Shown here piece after piece: positions 44,303 through 54,898 of a stretch of DNA of 64,000 nt. Both the position numbers and the translations under genes were made by a program. Every line of letters starts with the position of its first letter. The stretch's first letter is position 1. The stretch spans positions 1,178,001 through 1,242,000 of the forward strand of contig OZ037867.1 of assembly GCA_964035575.1 (NCBI GenBank), written 5' to 3'. The notes below the pieces were generated by a model. It saw only the letters and a program-made list of their open reading frames with translations, ran no database searches and had not been told where the DNA came from. This stretch comes from Rhynchopus sp. YZ270_cl-10 (taxonomy: Eukaryota; Euglenozoa; Diplonemea; Diplonemida; Diplonemidae).

Positions 44303-45149
44303 TAGGCATACTGTGCGGGCGAGTAAAAAAAACTCGCCTACTCGCCAAAAACTCGCCTAAAACTCGCCCATTTTTGGGGGGCGAGTTTTGGCGAATTTTT
44401 TTTTTGGTAGGGATTTTACCTTGGGAAAAGTGTACACACGAAAATATGATGGAAATTTGAGTTTTGAAGAGAAAAATTTTTTCGTTCCACTTGAACAAGA
44501 CCTCTACAGTTTGCTTTGTAGGCTTCCACAACCAGTACCACCAGTCCAGCTGTAGCTTCTGCGGATCCATGAAGCTTGCACAGATGGGTGCGATGTAGTC
44601 GTGGTGGAATACCGCCAAGGGGTGGCCTGCAGGGTTGCCATTTACCGGCATGGCGAGGACATTGTTGTATAGCGAGTGTAGCCCCGGCTCATGTCTTCGT
44701 CATCCTCCGGATTGTAGCACGCCTTGTCCCCCGGGATCTATGGCACGCTTGGATCTTCCCCTGGAGCAAATGTTTACATACATGCCTGTCAGCCACTGCC
44801 GTGACATGGTTGCCTTTAGACGTACAAGTGACACAATTTCAATTTTTTTGTGTGTTTTCGAGTGGCATGTTGTCCTCAGTCACCCCCGCCCTCCATTTTC
44901 ACATCCTGGTGCACATTTTCACCCCCAAGGTGCGTATGTGCACCAGGATTTGCACCCAAATGTGGGCGAGTTTAGGCGAGTTTAGGCGAGTTTTTGGCGA
45001 GTTTAGGCGAGTTTTGGCGAGTTTTTGGCGAGTTTTGGCGAGTAATAGGCGAGTAATGGGCGAGTAGGGCGAGTTTTTGGCGAGTTTTTCCTGAAAATCA
45101 GGAAAACGAAAAACTCGCCTAAAAACGGCTCGCCTGCACAGTATGCCTA
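44303..45149 (+). mobile_element. TAGGCATACTG element, copy 1
   Basis: An 847-bp element with perfect TAGGCATACTGTGC ends and subterminal arrays of GGCGAGTTTT or complement. The last TA (45148-45149) is also the first TA of the next element. The interior holds a minus-strand stretch MPVNGNPAGHPLAVFHHDYI ... DPQKLQLDWWYWLWKP that is conserved in copy 2, perhaps a captured exon. No transposase domain. Confidence 0.85.
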
Positions 45150-45525
45150 GGGGGGGGCAAAACCTACAGGACGGGTGAGGCATTTTTGAAAAAAGTGGTT
45201 TTGGGAGCAAAAAACCTGTGAGCACCCCTCATACACCATTTTGAGGGTCTTGGGACCTGTCTGGGGACCTGTTTGAGGTCAAATACAGCCGAGAAATGTG
45301 AAAAAAATCATAAAAATAGCAGGAACAGGGTGTCCGATTCGGTTGGAAAAGTGGCCTTTTTTTTTCTGATTGTGCGGTTTTCACTAATATTCCCTTTTGG
45401 GCTATGCGGTGACAAGAACGAGAAACTCGGCGTCCGATCAAGCGCAAGTAAGAATCACAAAGGGGAGGGGGGGATGGAGACACGTTGGAAATAAAAAAAC
45501 TTAACAATAACCTCGTTACTACACC

Positions 45526-47771
45526 TTACTGTGACTCCCGCTGAGGAGCAGTAAGGGAATACCGATGATGAGCTATTGCTCGCGCGACATCTTTAGCAGT
45601 ACTAGGAGGAGGGGAGGGCAAGTTATACCCCCGGTACATAGTACGTAGTTCATCAGCTGTTTTATTATTAAACAGCTGATTCTCAATCTGGGGAATCTTC
45701 GTTGCCGAATGTACCCGAGCATGCACAACAGTAGCGGGCTCGCTTTCGTCGCCGAGAATCTCCGACGCCTTGTCCACATCACCTTGCCTTATGGGAAGGC
45801 CCTGCAGTATCGCTTTGTTGTGGGCAAATATTCCCAAACCACTCAACGTGACCGGGTCCATCTGCTGGCCAAATTTCCCACCTAACCAACTCAGAGTGCC
45901 GTGGTATCCTTCCACGAAGTCGTTCGACGATGCTGTGGCTTTGCGATCGGCGGTGCAGGCTTTGCTGGGAGACGGAAAATCATCCACAAAGTGATCCCAT
46001 TCATCGAGTAGGCTCTCAACCGTACCCTTCATGAGCTTCTTGAACTTCACTTTGCAACCCCTCGCGTTACCCACCTGCACTGCCTCGTTCATCCCAAGCA
46101 TGTCGTCGGGATCAATCCAGTCAGGGACAGAGCCGATGTCCTCCTCCAAGTTCTCCAGCAAGGACCTGATCGCTGGATAAGCCGTTTTTTCCGCGTATAT
46201 GGAGTTCACAACACCGTCTTTCTTAATCCACTGAAACGCCTTCAGAAGCCACGCGTTCACGAAGCACAGCGCTGCCAGACAAATGCGGGTGTCGGAATCC
46301 TCCAGGAGACTCTGCAAGCACTCACTCCCAGGACACTTCAGGTCACCACTGTCAACTGCTCTTTGGAGGGGCTCCGTGCCGCCCAGCAACCTGGCAGCGT
46401 TCGCACTCAGAAAGCCGTACCTTTTGCCAATCTCTCGGACGAGGGTCACATCTTTGGGCCATGCACCATTCTCGATGTAGAACGCTGACCGGACAAGCGC
46501 ACCCGACGATGTTGTAGCACTTGTTTTTGCCGCGTCACATGACGAGGCGAGACTTTTAATCCACTGCTCCAAAATGCTCTTCCCCTTCTTCCCCTTCCAC
46601 TCGTCCAGTGTCGCTTGCACAAACGCCTCACCACTCACGACGGAATTTGCAATTTTGTGCGATGAGCATCCTTCGGGTTCACGTCCGCAAAGTTTAGCGA
46701 CAGCCCATTGATCAGGGGCATGGTCACCCGTCACAGGGGAGGTTGTTGGTGCATCAATTCCTGCATCAGTAAGGATTTTATGGCACTTCCGGATTTGTGC
46801 GGCTTTAAGCTCAGACAGGCCCCTCACACCAACTTCACTATCAAGCATGAACGACGAGACTCTATCATCTTTCTCCAGATGTGCAAAAGAAACAGCAACA
46901 GCACAGCACTTAAACCCATGTGCATAGCGTGCCCCTCCGCCGGTATCTTGGCCAAACGATACCGTCGATATGCCACGATCCTTCAAGTATCGTAGCATCA
47001 GGATTCGGGACAAGGGGGAAGCAAGCTTCGTCATGCGCTGCACAGTCCGCTTGCTGATTGGTTGCATCGTGAGAGAAGTGAACGTGTTGTACATGTCAGC
47101 AACCAACCAACCCGCCTTTTCCGCACCCACACCAGCTGCTCTCAACTTAATGACAGCAGCTACCAGAAGTGCGGAGTATCGCGGACGCCCCCCCTCCGGT
47201 GACTCACTAGCGACAAATATTGGCGTAGGTCGCTGTGCAGATTTCTCACCTTCCAAAAATGCGACTTTTTGTTTCAGTCGTCTGATTTTTTGGTGGAGGG
47301 TTTTTATCTTCCGGTGAAGAAGAGCAGGGGAAGCTGAGGAGTTTTCGGAGGAGGAAGAGTCGGAGGAGGAAGAGTCGTCGTCTGAGAGGAGTCGTCGGGG
47401 TATTCCAACGTCCGCATCGTCGAAGGTGCACGAGGACCACCAGAGTGCCGCTTGCGCTCGTTGCCGCTAGGGTCACTCGCACGCTTCTTGGCCCCAGAGG
47501 TGGAGGTGTCGCTTGGTGTTGTTTGCGCCGCCTCCTCGGTATGCCTACACTTCAGACACCAGACACAAACCCGCGTTTTACCCTTCGTCACTCTTCTTTT
47601 GCAGCACCCCAACTCGGAAATACACTTGGAAAATGTATTCCCCGGTGTGCTGTCGCTTGTGTACCGTGCCCTCATGCTTGCCAAGGCTTCTTGGTCCACC
47701 TCACACACATCTGTAGCCCTTGCAGCAACCCTGGCCATAAAACGTGCAGCCTCCTTTCTTCCAGCATCCAT
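45526..47771 (-). CDS. DDE-type transposase with Cys cluster, coiled coil and SAP-like tail (two exons)
   Basis: ATG at 47771 opens exon 1 (47771-47441); a 59-nt GT-AG intron (47440-47382) joins it in frame to exon 2 (47381-45526, TAA), giving 728 residues. Alternative donors 3 or 9 nt downstream also keep frame. Order: Cys cluster at about 50-75 (CVWCLKC), basic patch, acidic-serine tract at 111-124, coiled coil at 131-154. Candidate catalytic residues are Asp256 (FGQDTGGG), Asp330 or 334 (GDHAPDQW) and Glu601 (NDFVEGYHG); CSSHKIANS (Cys349, His352) resembles the C-x2-H motif of hAT-like RNase H-fold transposases. A SAP-like segment lies at about 680-720. It would cut and join the TAGG-ended elements. 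The frame is intact; superfamily assignment is uncertain. Confidence 0.8.
47382..47440 (-). other. predicted 59-nt intron
   Basis: On the minus strand the donor reads TCTG/GTGGTC and the acceptor CTCTCAG/ACGACG. Removal joins two long frames and yields RKRHS followed by DDDSSSS. Length and acceptor closely resemble the 58-nt intron at 58203-58260. Confidence 0.65.
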
Positions 47772-48369
47772 AGTAAATAAAAGTGTGTTTTTTAAGACGA
47801 TTTTCTGTAGTGTTTTTGCGGTGTTTGGGTGGGAATGTGGTGGACATTTGGAACTATCTGGGTCCCCGGAGTGCTTTTTCGAGGGTTTTCACCCATTTTT
47901 TGGCCCAGAGGGGGTCCAAAAGCAGGGCGCAAGTCGCGGCCCAGGGCTGCCAGGGGACAGTCAGGGGATCTTTTTTGACCTCAAAACACCAAAAAAACAC
48001 CAAAAAAGGCGATAAATGTGTTCAAAACAGGTCGGAATGGACTCGCGGGACATTTTTGGGGCATATTTGTGCCCAGACAGGCCTAATGATGACAAAATTT
48101 TGCTTTTTTTTTGAAATATTGGTCAAAAATGGCCATTTTGACCAAAATGGCCCAAACGGCCAAAACGGTCTATTTTTGCTATTTTTTTCCATTTTTTTGT
48201 ATCTCTGGGATGTCTCACCTATAGAACACCCCCAAACCACACCCCAAAACCATCTCTGACCCGAAATTTTCGGTGGTTTGCGGGTACTTTGCGCGTAAAT
48301 CCAAAAAAATCGAAATGCCTCAAAAAAATAGGGGTTTTGCCCCCACCTACCCCCCCCCCCCCCCCCCCC

Positions 48370-49196
48370 TAGGCATACTGTGCAGGCGAGTAAAAAAAAC
48401 TCGCCTACTCGCCAAAAACTCGCCTAAAACTCGCCCATTTTTGGGGGGCGAGTTTTGGCGAGTTTTTTTTTTTTTGGTAGGGATTTTACCTTGGGAAAAG
48501 TGTACACACGAAAATATGAGGGAAATTTGAGTTTTGAAGAGAAAATTTTTTTCGTTCCACTTGAACAAGACCTCTGCAGTTTGCTTTGTAGGCTTCCACA
48601 ACCAGTACCACCAGTCCAGCTGTACCTTCTGCGGATCCATGAAGCTTGCACAGATGGGTGCGATGTAGTCGTGGGGGAATACCGCCAAGGGGTGGCCTGC
48701 AGGGTTGCCATTTACCGGCATGACGAGGACATTGTTGTATAGCGAGTGTAGCCCCGGCTCATGTCTTCGTCATCCTCCGGATTGTAGCACGTCTTGTCCC
48801 CCGGGATCTATGGCACGCTTGGATCTTCCCCTGGAGCAAATGTTTACATACATGCCTGTCAGCCACTGCCGTGACATGGTTGCCGTTAGACGTACAAGTG
48901 ACACAATTTCAATTTTTTTGTGTGTTTTCGAGTGGCATGTTGTCATCAGTCACCCCGCCCTCCATTTTCACATCCTGGTGCACATTGCACCAGGATTTGC
49001 ACCCAAATGTGGGCGAGTTTAGGCGAGTTTAGGCGAGTTTTTGGCGAGTTTAGGCGAGTTTTGGCGAGTTTTTGGCGAGTTTTGGCGAGTAATAGGCGAG
49101 TAATGGGCGAGTAGGGCGAGTTTTTGGCGAGTTTTTCCTGAAAATCAGGAAAACGAAAAACTCGCCTAAAAACGGCTCGCCTGCACAGTATGCCTA
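48370..49196 (+). mobile_element. TAGGCATACTG element, copy 2
   Basis: 827 bp in the same orientation as copy 1 and nearly identical, with a small deletion near 48985. It starts directly after C20 and its last TA (49195-49196) is the first TA of the following element. Copies 1 and 2 thus bracket the transposase element. Confidence 0.85.
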
Positions 49197-50235
49197 GGGG
49201 GAGCAGTGAGACCCTTTTTTCTGTCACACCCCCCAAAAAATCAGGAAAAAGTGTAAAAAAAATATCCGAAAACACAAAACCACCCCAGAAAACACATTTG
49301 TGGGACTATTTCTTACGTTTTGGTGCCTTTTTGGCACTTTTTGGCACTTTTTTTCTCGATTTTTCGACACTTTTTGTCGCGTTTTCACCCAAATTCCCCC
49401 TTTTCAGAGGGGATTTGATACAAGGCGATTTATCAAAAAATTCAAAATTTTGAAATAGCCCAAAACAAGAGGAAAAGTGGTTTTTTCCAGTCATATGTGT
49501 GCACGGAGTGATTTCCGTGGGGTTTTGGAGCCAAAAGTCCAGTTTTTTTCATGTCTTTGCTGAAAATTTTGAATTTTTTTTATACACAAAAACCACATTT
49601 TAGCCGGGAGGAAGAAGTGTGACAGAAGTGTGACATCGGAGAGGTTTCGAGCCAGAGGTCACCAAAATGGGCAAAACCATCTGAAAACAATTTTTTCCAC
49701 CCCCAGTGGGGTCCGGCAATCACTTTCGAGTGGTTTTGGGGACTTCTGTGAAGCTGTGGACAATTTTTTTGGGGTTTTTATGTGTGTAAACATGCTAAGA
49801 AGTGAGGGCAGTACTGCTTTTTTAAGTGTTTCAGACACTACAGAATACATCTGGGGCCCACACAGGACCCCTAAAAGCTGCAAAAACCATACATTTCCAC
49901 CCTGGGACCCCACCGGATGTGGACCGAGGTGGTTTTCGGGTGCTTAGAAGGCCTAATGTCTCCTCAAATATTTTTTTTGAAAAGTGTTGAAAATTGACCC
50001 AATAGCGTTACGCGAGCGTTACGCATTTTTGGCCTTTTTTTCACAAAAAACCGATTTTTTTTAATCAGGAAAGTCTCTGTAGAGGTTGTCAGGTGGTTTA
50101 ATGGGATATTTGGGTGATCCCCAGGGCGATTTGCGGCCAGGTACGACCTTTTTGGTGGATTTCTTCACCTAAATTTCAAAAAAATGGGTTTGTGACAGTA
50201 TTTGTACAGGGATTTAGACGCCACTGACCCCCCTA
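49195..50235. mobile_element. 1.04-kb TAGGGGG-ended element, one half of a 2-kb palindrome
   Basis: It starts TAGGGGGAGCAGTGAGACC and, read inwards from the right, TAGGGGGGTCAGTGGCG. C14 follows. The body (49215-50215) is matched in inverted orientation by 50285-51245, including the GTTACGCGAGCGTTACGC-like and CTTTCCTGATTAAAAAAAAT-type words. The matching open frames on opposite strands are symmetry effects. Confidence 0.7.
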
Positions 50236-51569
50236 CCCCCCCCCCCCCCGGGGGTGCAACCTAGCCGGGAATTGCTGTCACAAACCCATTTTTTTGATTT
50301 TTATGCCAAAAAATCCACTAAAAAGGTCGTACCTGGCCGCAAATCGCCCTGGGGATCACCCAAATATCCCATAATACCACCTGACAACCCCTACAGAGAC
50401 TTTCCTGATTAAAAAAAATCGGTTTTTTGTGAAAAAAAGGCTGAAAATCTGTAACGCTCGTGTAACGCTATTGGGTCAATTTTCAACACTTGCCAAAAAA
50501 AATTTCTAAGCAGATATTGTGCCTTCTAAACACCCGAAAACCACCTCGGTCCACCTCCACTGGGGTCCCAGGGTGGAAATGTATGGTTTTTGCAGCTTTT
50601 AGGGGTCCTGTGTGGGCCCCAGATGTATTCTGTAGTGTCTGAAACGCTTAAAAAAGCAGTACGTCCCTCACTTCTTAGCCTAGTTACACACATAACAACC
50701 CCAAAAAAATTGCCCGCAGGTCCACAGAAGTCCCCAAAACCACTCGAAAGTGATTGCCGGACCCCACCGGGGGTGGAATACTCTGTTTTCGGGTCCAAAA
50801 TGCGTGTTTTTTCAGTGTTGTACCCACCTGTAACAGTTGTAACAGTACTGTAACAGTAGCACCTCCCCGGCTAAAATGTGATTTTTGTGTATTAAAAAAA
50901 TTCAAAAATTTCAGCAAAGACATACATAAAAATGGACTTTTGGCCCCAAAACCCCCCAGAAATCGCTCTGTGCACACATCTGACTGGAAAAAACCTATTT
51001 TCCTCTTGTTTTGGACTATTTAAAAAAATTGAATTTTTTGATAAATCGCCCTGTATCAAAACCCCTTAGAAAACGGTGAAAACGGGTTGAAAACGCTACA
51101 AAAAGTGTCAAAAAAAGCTCCCAAAAGTGCCAAAACGTGCCAAATAGTGAGGAATAGTCCCAGAAATGTGTTTTCTGGGGTGGTTTTGTGTTTTCGGAGG
51201 ATTTTTTTGCACTTTTTTATGATTTTTTGGGTAGCGTGACAGAAATTTACACGGCGGGGTCCGCACACCCCGAGGGTCCGTAAAACGGCATGTTAGGACA
51301 CTCCCTCTTTACGGAGCGTAATTACGGACCCTAGGGTCCGTAATTACGGACCCTCCCAGGGAAAGGGACTCTCGAAAAAATTTTTTTGCCCCCGTTTAGG
51401 GCTAGTTTCGACGATTTGAGGCCATTAAAAGCAAAATTTGGCACTTTTGAGCATCTGTGGGGGTCTAAAACGCAGTTTAGCGTACCACAATTGTTGAAAT
51501 TTTCTGGCTTTGAGGAACTTTCACACACAATTTTAACGGGTTTTATCTGTGTACCTGTGTACAGGATAT

Positions 51570-51925
51570 TTGTTGTGAAAGACATCTTCCACCATGTATT
51601 GAGGAGGGTAAGACAGTGGTCGCAGTTTGTACTTGATAGCATTACAACATTTAACTTCTCCACGGGGGTCTTGGGCCGTTCATTCGGTTATACCTTGACC
51701 AGCGGAAGAGGCCTTTTTGGTCTCTAGAATATCCGGTCTTCCCGAACGGAGGCACACTTTGTGTGTTACTACGACCTGGCAACTTCCAGCAGTAGGTTAA
51801 GTAATGCCTTCTTGTAAATTGTTGGATCATTATCTCCTCAGTGCATGAATGCCCCACGTGACTGGACACTTTTGTGTTTGTCATGTGGAGCTGTGGTTGC
51901 TCTTTCACAACTTTTTTCCTTGTAC
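51570..51925 (-). repeat. first part of the long module, extra inverted copy
   Basis: Matches 3885-4230 and 54270-54560 and includes GGTCTTGGGCCGTTCA and TTGGATCATTATCTCCTCAG. Ends near a GGTACCTGGG-type short repeat as at 3790-3860. Confidence 0.8.
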
Positions 51926-52142
51926 ACCAGTGTACCGTGTACCTGGGTACCTGGGCCGAAAATACACCAGTACCCAGGTGCCTGGGTGCCCAGACACACC
52001 ACTGTACCCAGAATCCAGTCTCCCACCCAGAAAACCTACTCATACACCAGAAAAGTTGGCTACTCGACCAGAAAAGTAGCTGGGAAAAGTTCAGAAAAAG
52101 CCAGAAAATTTCAACAAAATGCATTTTTAGGTTCTCGAAGAC

Positions 52143-52228
52143 ACTGGGTACTGGGTACTGGGTACTGGGTACTGGGTACTGGGTACTGGGTACTGGGTAC
52201 TGGGTACTGGGTACTGGGTACTGGGTAC
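52143..52228. repeat. 7-bp microsatellite (ACTGGGT)n
   Basis: About twelve perfect units; complement of the array at 7699-7775 with matching flanks (GCAGCGAAGGC, GGGGAAGACAAGGTATGTAA). Confidence 0.95.
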
Positions 52229-52229
52229 G

Positions 52230-52595
52230 GGTACTGGGCACCCAGAGAAAGCACCATAAAAGCAGCGAAGGCGCAGGTTACGGGGAAGACAAGGTATGTA
52301 ATTATGTTTAACTTTCAGTTACTAGTGAATATTGAACAAAAAAATGCCGCATATTTCAACTCGTTCGTGTTTTCAACTCGAAATAAACGCGTAATGTTCA
52401 CACTATTAAATAGCTATTTTTTTACGCACCAATCATTTTGTGTCACCTCATGAAATGAAGGAGGAAATAGAAACAAAGCATTTTGAACACACCTTTGCTG
52501 TTCTGGGGATGAACCGCGCTGCAGAGCCACTCCTCACCAAACAGGTCGAGGTGTGCGTTTCACCATAACCTCTCCCATGGGTTTTATCGTGTGAT
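52230..52595. other. no gene seen
   Basis: A/T-rich sequence following the microsatellite flank. No credible frame or recognised repeat beyond the first 80 bp. Confidence 0.45.
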
Positions 52596-53103
52596 TGGTG
52601 CTTCCCGGGGGGTATGCATTTCACAAATTTTCAATTCAATTCACAACTTTTCACAACTTTTCACAACTATTCACCACCCTTTTTTTCTTCGTTGGTGAAG
52701 CTTTTAAATGCCGGCATTTGCATTTCCGGAATCCGTCCGGCCAGTGGTGGGGTCAATTTGCCGAAATGGACAAGTTCTCGTCATTTCCGCACATCACACA
52801 GTACACAGGTACACAGGTACACCACATCACGTTCTATCTTGTGAATCCCAAAATACCCCTCAATGGGTGGGCCACCACCCAACCCAAAAAAAAAACCCCC
52901 AAACAAAATAAAATCAATTCACAACTTTTCACAACTTTTCACAACTTTTCGCACTTTTCACAACTTTTCACAATTTTTCACCATTTTTCACCATTTTTCA
53001 CCAGCCTTCACAATTTTATAGCGGTTTTCGTGTTGTGAAAATTTGTGAAAACTTGTCACATTTTGTGAAAATTTGTGAAATGCATACCCCCCGGGAAGCA
53101 CCA
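52596..53103. mobile_element. 508-bp TIR element made of TTCACAA repeats
   Basis: The ends are perfect inverted repeats of over 30 bp starting TGGTGCTTCCCGGGGGGTAT. GTGAT flanks it at 52591-52595 and 53104-53108. The interior is TTCACAACTTTTCACAAC-type repeats, plus a piece of the TTTGCCGAAATGGACAAG dispersed module at about 52700-52780. No gene. Confidence 0.85.
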
Positions 53104-53261
53104 GTGATGAGTGTTACGTTTCTATTTGGTTCCACAGGTGCTCGTTACCGCTTCACATCATTCACCTCGCTTCACTCGGGAACCATTTGTGCCGCAGGTA
53201 ACTCTTTCGACCTGTAGCGTGAAAAAAGTCTATCTTATTTCACGGCAATAAATAGCCTTTT

Positions 53262-54595
53262 TCATTAACCTCACCTTTCCCGACTACTACGTTTGTATAC
53301 CATAACTTAATCACACCCCACATTTACACTTATCACAGGATCGTGAAGTCTGAACTGCACCCGCGATTGCGATGAGAAGCTTCACCTCGGTCCGACATTC
53401 AACAACTCAAAATCTACCCGCACCAATCTATTCTGAGTTTGCGGACGAAGATCTGGGGGGGAGGGGGTGGGTACACTTAGTCAGTCACTGCTATAGCCAT
53501 TTAACCCAGGGAGCATAGCTAGTGCAAGAAATTCGACTTTGGAAACCTTCCGGAAAGTCTGTCCTCTGCTTCCGGAGGACTAGACACAAGAAAATATTGC
53601 GTTCCCCCAGAAAACCAATGCACATTTCACACTCCTTGTGGGTGGTCTTGTTGCCTTTTCGTCACAGTAATTTTGGCCCAGGCATGCTCTTGAAGCATGA
53701 CAATTTAGTGTGTATGGGGCAGGGTGTTGTTTTGTTCTGAATTCTCTTTGTTATAACATCTAAGTCAATCGCGGGTGGTGGTTTGTGTAGCGTGAGGCAC
53801 TCTTTTTAATAAACTTCCTGCAGTTGCTATGCACTGTTATTTCTTCGGATTTATCATCATACAGCGTAACATAGTGGATTAGCCTGGTCGACACAACCTT
53901 TGATAGATATGGGATAACCAACCCCCTTCGACCCCTTGTGGGTTCACTGAACAAGCCCTAGTGGTAGTTAAACGCGATTGACATTTACATTCCTAGAGAT
54001 GAAAGAACAAGACAACACTTCTGTACCCGCGCATCAAAATTGTGGAAAACTTTGCACCCCAAACACCCTCAACAACGCCCGCCAAAAGGCGTCCCTTGTT
54101 GCTGGGAGTTGGTTCTCATTGATACACTGCACAGCAGGCATTCTTTTGAGTCCAACGCAGTTTGGCCTGTCTGCAGCGTTGCACCGAAGGTGCACGAAGA
54201 CAGGGTCTGGTGGTAAATTTTGCGTCTCGCATTCCCTCAGGGGGAAGTTTAAAAACTCTTGAGCTCGGTTTGTTGTCACAGACATATTCCACCATGCATT
54301 GAAGAGGGTAAGACAGTGTTCGCAGTTTGTACTTGATAGCATTACAACATTTAACTTCTCCACGGGGGTCTTGGGCCGTTCACTCGGTTATACCTTGACT
54401 ACCGGAAGATATTCTTGAGGCCTTTTTGGTCTCTAGAATATCCGGTCTTCCCGAACGGAGGCACACTTTGTGTGTTACTACGACCTGGCAACTCCAGCAG
54501 TAGGTTAAGTAATCTTTCTTGTAAATTGTTGGATCATTATCTCCTCAGTGCATGGTGGAAGACGTCTTTGACAACTAACCGAGCTCACGACTTTT
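53262..54595 (-). repeat. long module, inverted relative to 3885-5280
   Basis: Runs in the reverse order and orientation of the left copy, including the CATGCTCTTGAAGCATG palindrome at about 53685 and the CTGGCAACTCCAGCAG-like end. A short piece also occurs at 61150-61200. No gene is called. Confidence 0.8.
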
Positions 54596-54898
54596 TTCGG
54601 TATGTAACTTGGGATAGGCCCACATGATCATGGTCTATCATGTGGTACCTGTGTACCACTCGGTTTGCTCCCAGGGCTTTTCGACCAGCAGTCACACATC
54701 CAAACAGTGATTTTCCCACCTTAGACCACGTAATTACGTACCCTAGGGTACGTAATTACGGACCCTAGGGTACGTAATTACGGACCCGGGTCCGCACTTG
54801 AGGGTCCGTAAAGAGGGTCCGTAAAATTTACGGACCCTCGGGTGTGCGGACCCCGCCGTGTACTCGTAGGTTGCACCCCCTGGGGGGGGGGGCCCCCC

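Larger units (their letters stand above)
45148..48349. mobile_element. 3.2-kb TAGG-ended element carrying a transposase gene
   Basis: Termini TAGGGGGGGGCAAAACC (left) and, inverted, TAGGTGGGGGCAAAACC (right) match at 16 of 17 positions, each with TA at the edge. C20 follows the right end. The transposase gene occupies the middle on the minus strand; 47782-48340 is closely related to the arm of the fold-back element 30120-31320, linking that element to this transposase. Confidence 0.8.
51250..54860. mobile_element. 3.6-kb element with CACGGCGGGGTCC ends
   Basis: The left CACGGCGGGGTCCGCACACC and the inverted right end match for over 30 bp, followed by further palindromic TACGGACCC sequence. 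TA borders both ends (51248-51249 and 54861-54862). It contains the two inverted long-module copies, a microsatellite and the TTCACAA element. No transposase is found. Confidence 0.8.
50250..54880. mobile_element. larger nested element with GGGGGTGCAACCTA ends
   Basis: GGGGGTGCAACCTA occurs at the left (50250) directly after a C tract and inverted at the right (TAGGTTGCACCCCC, ending 54880) directly before a G tract. The first 1 kb is the second half of the 2-kb palindrome; the remainder is the CACGGCGGGG element. Only the short ends support this unit. Confidence 0.5.
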
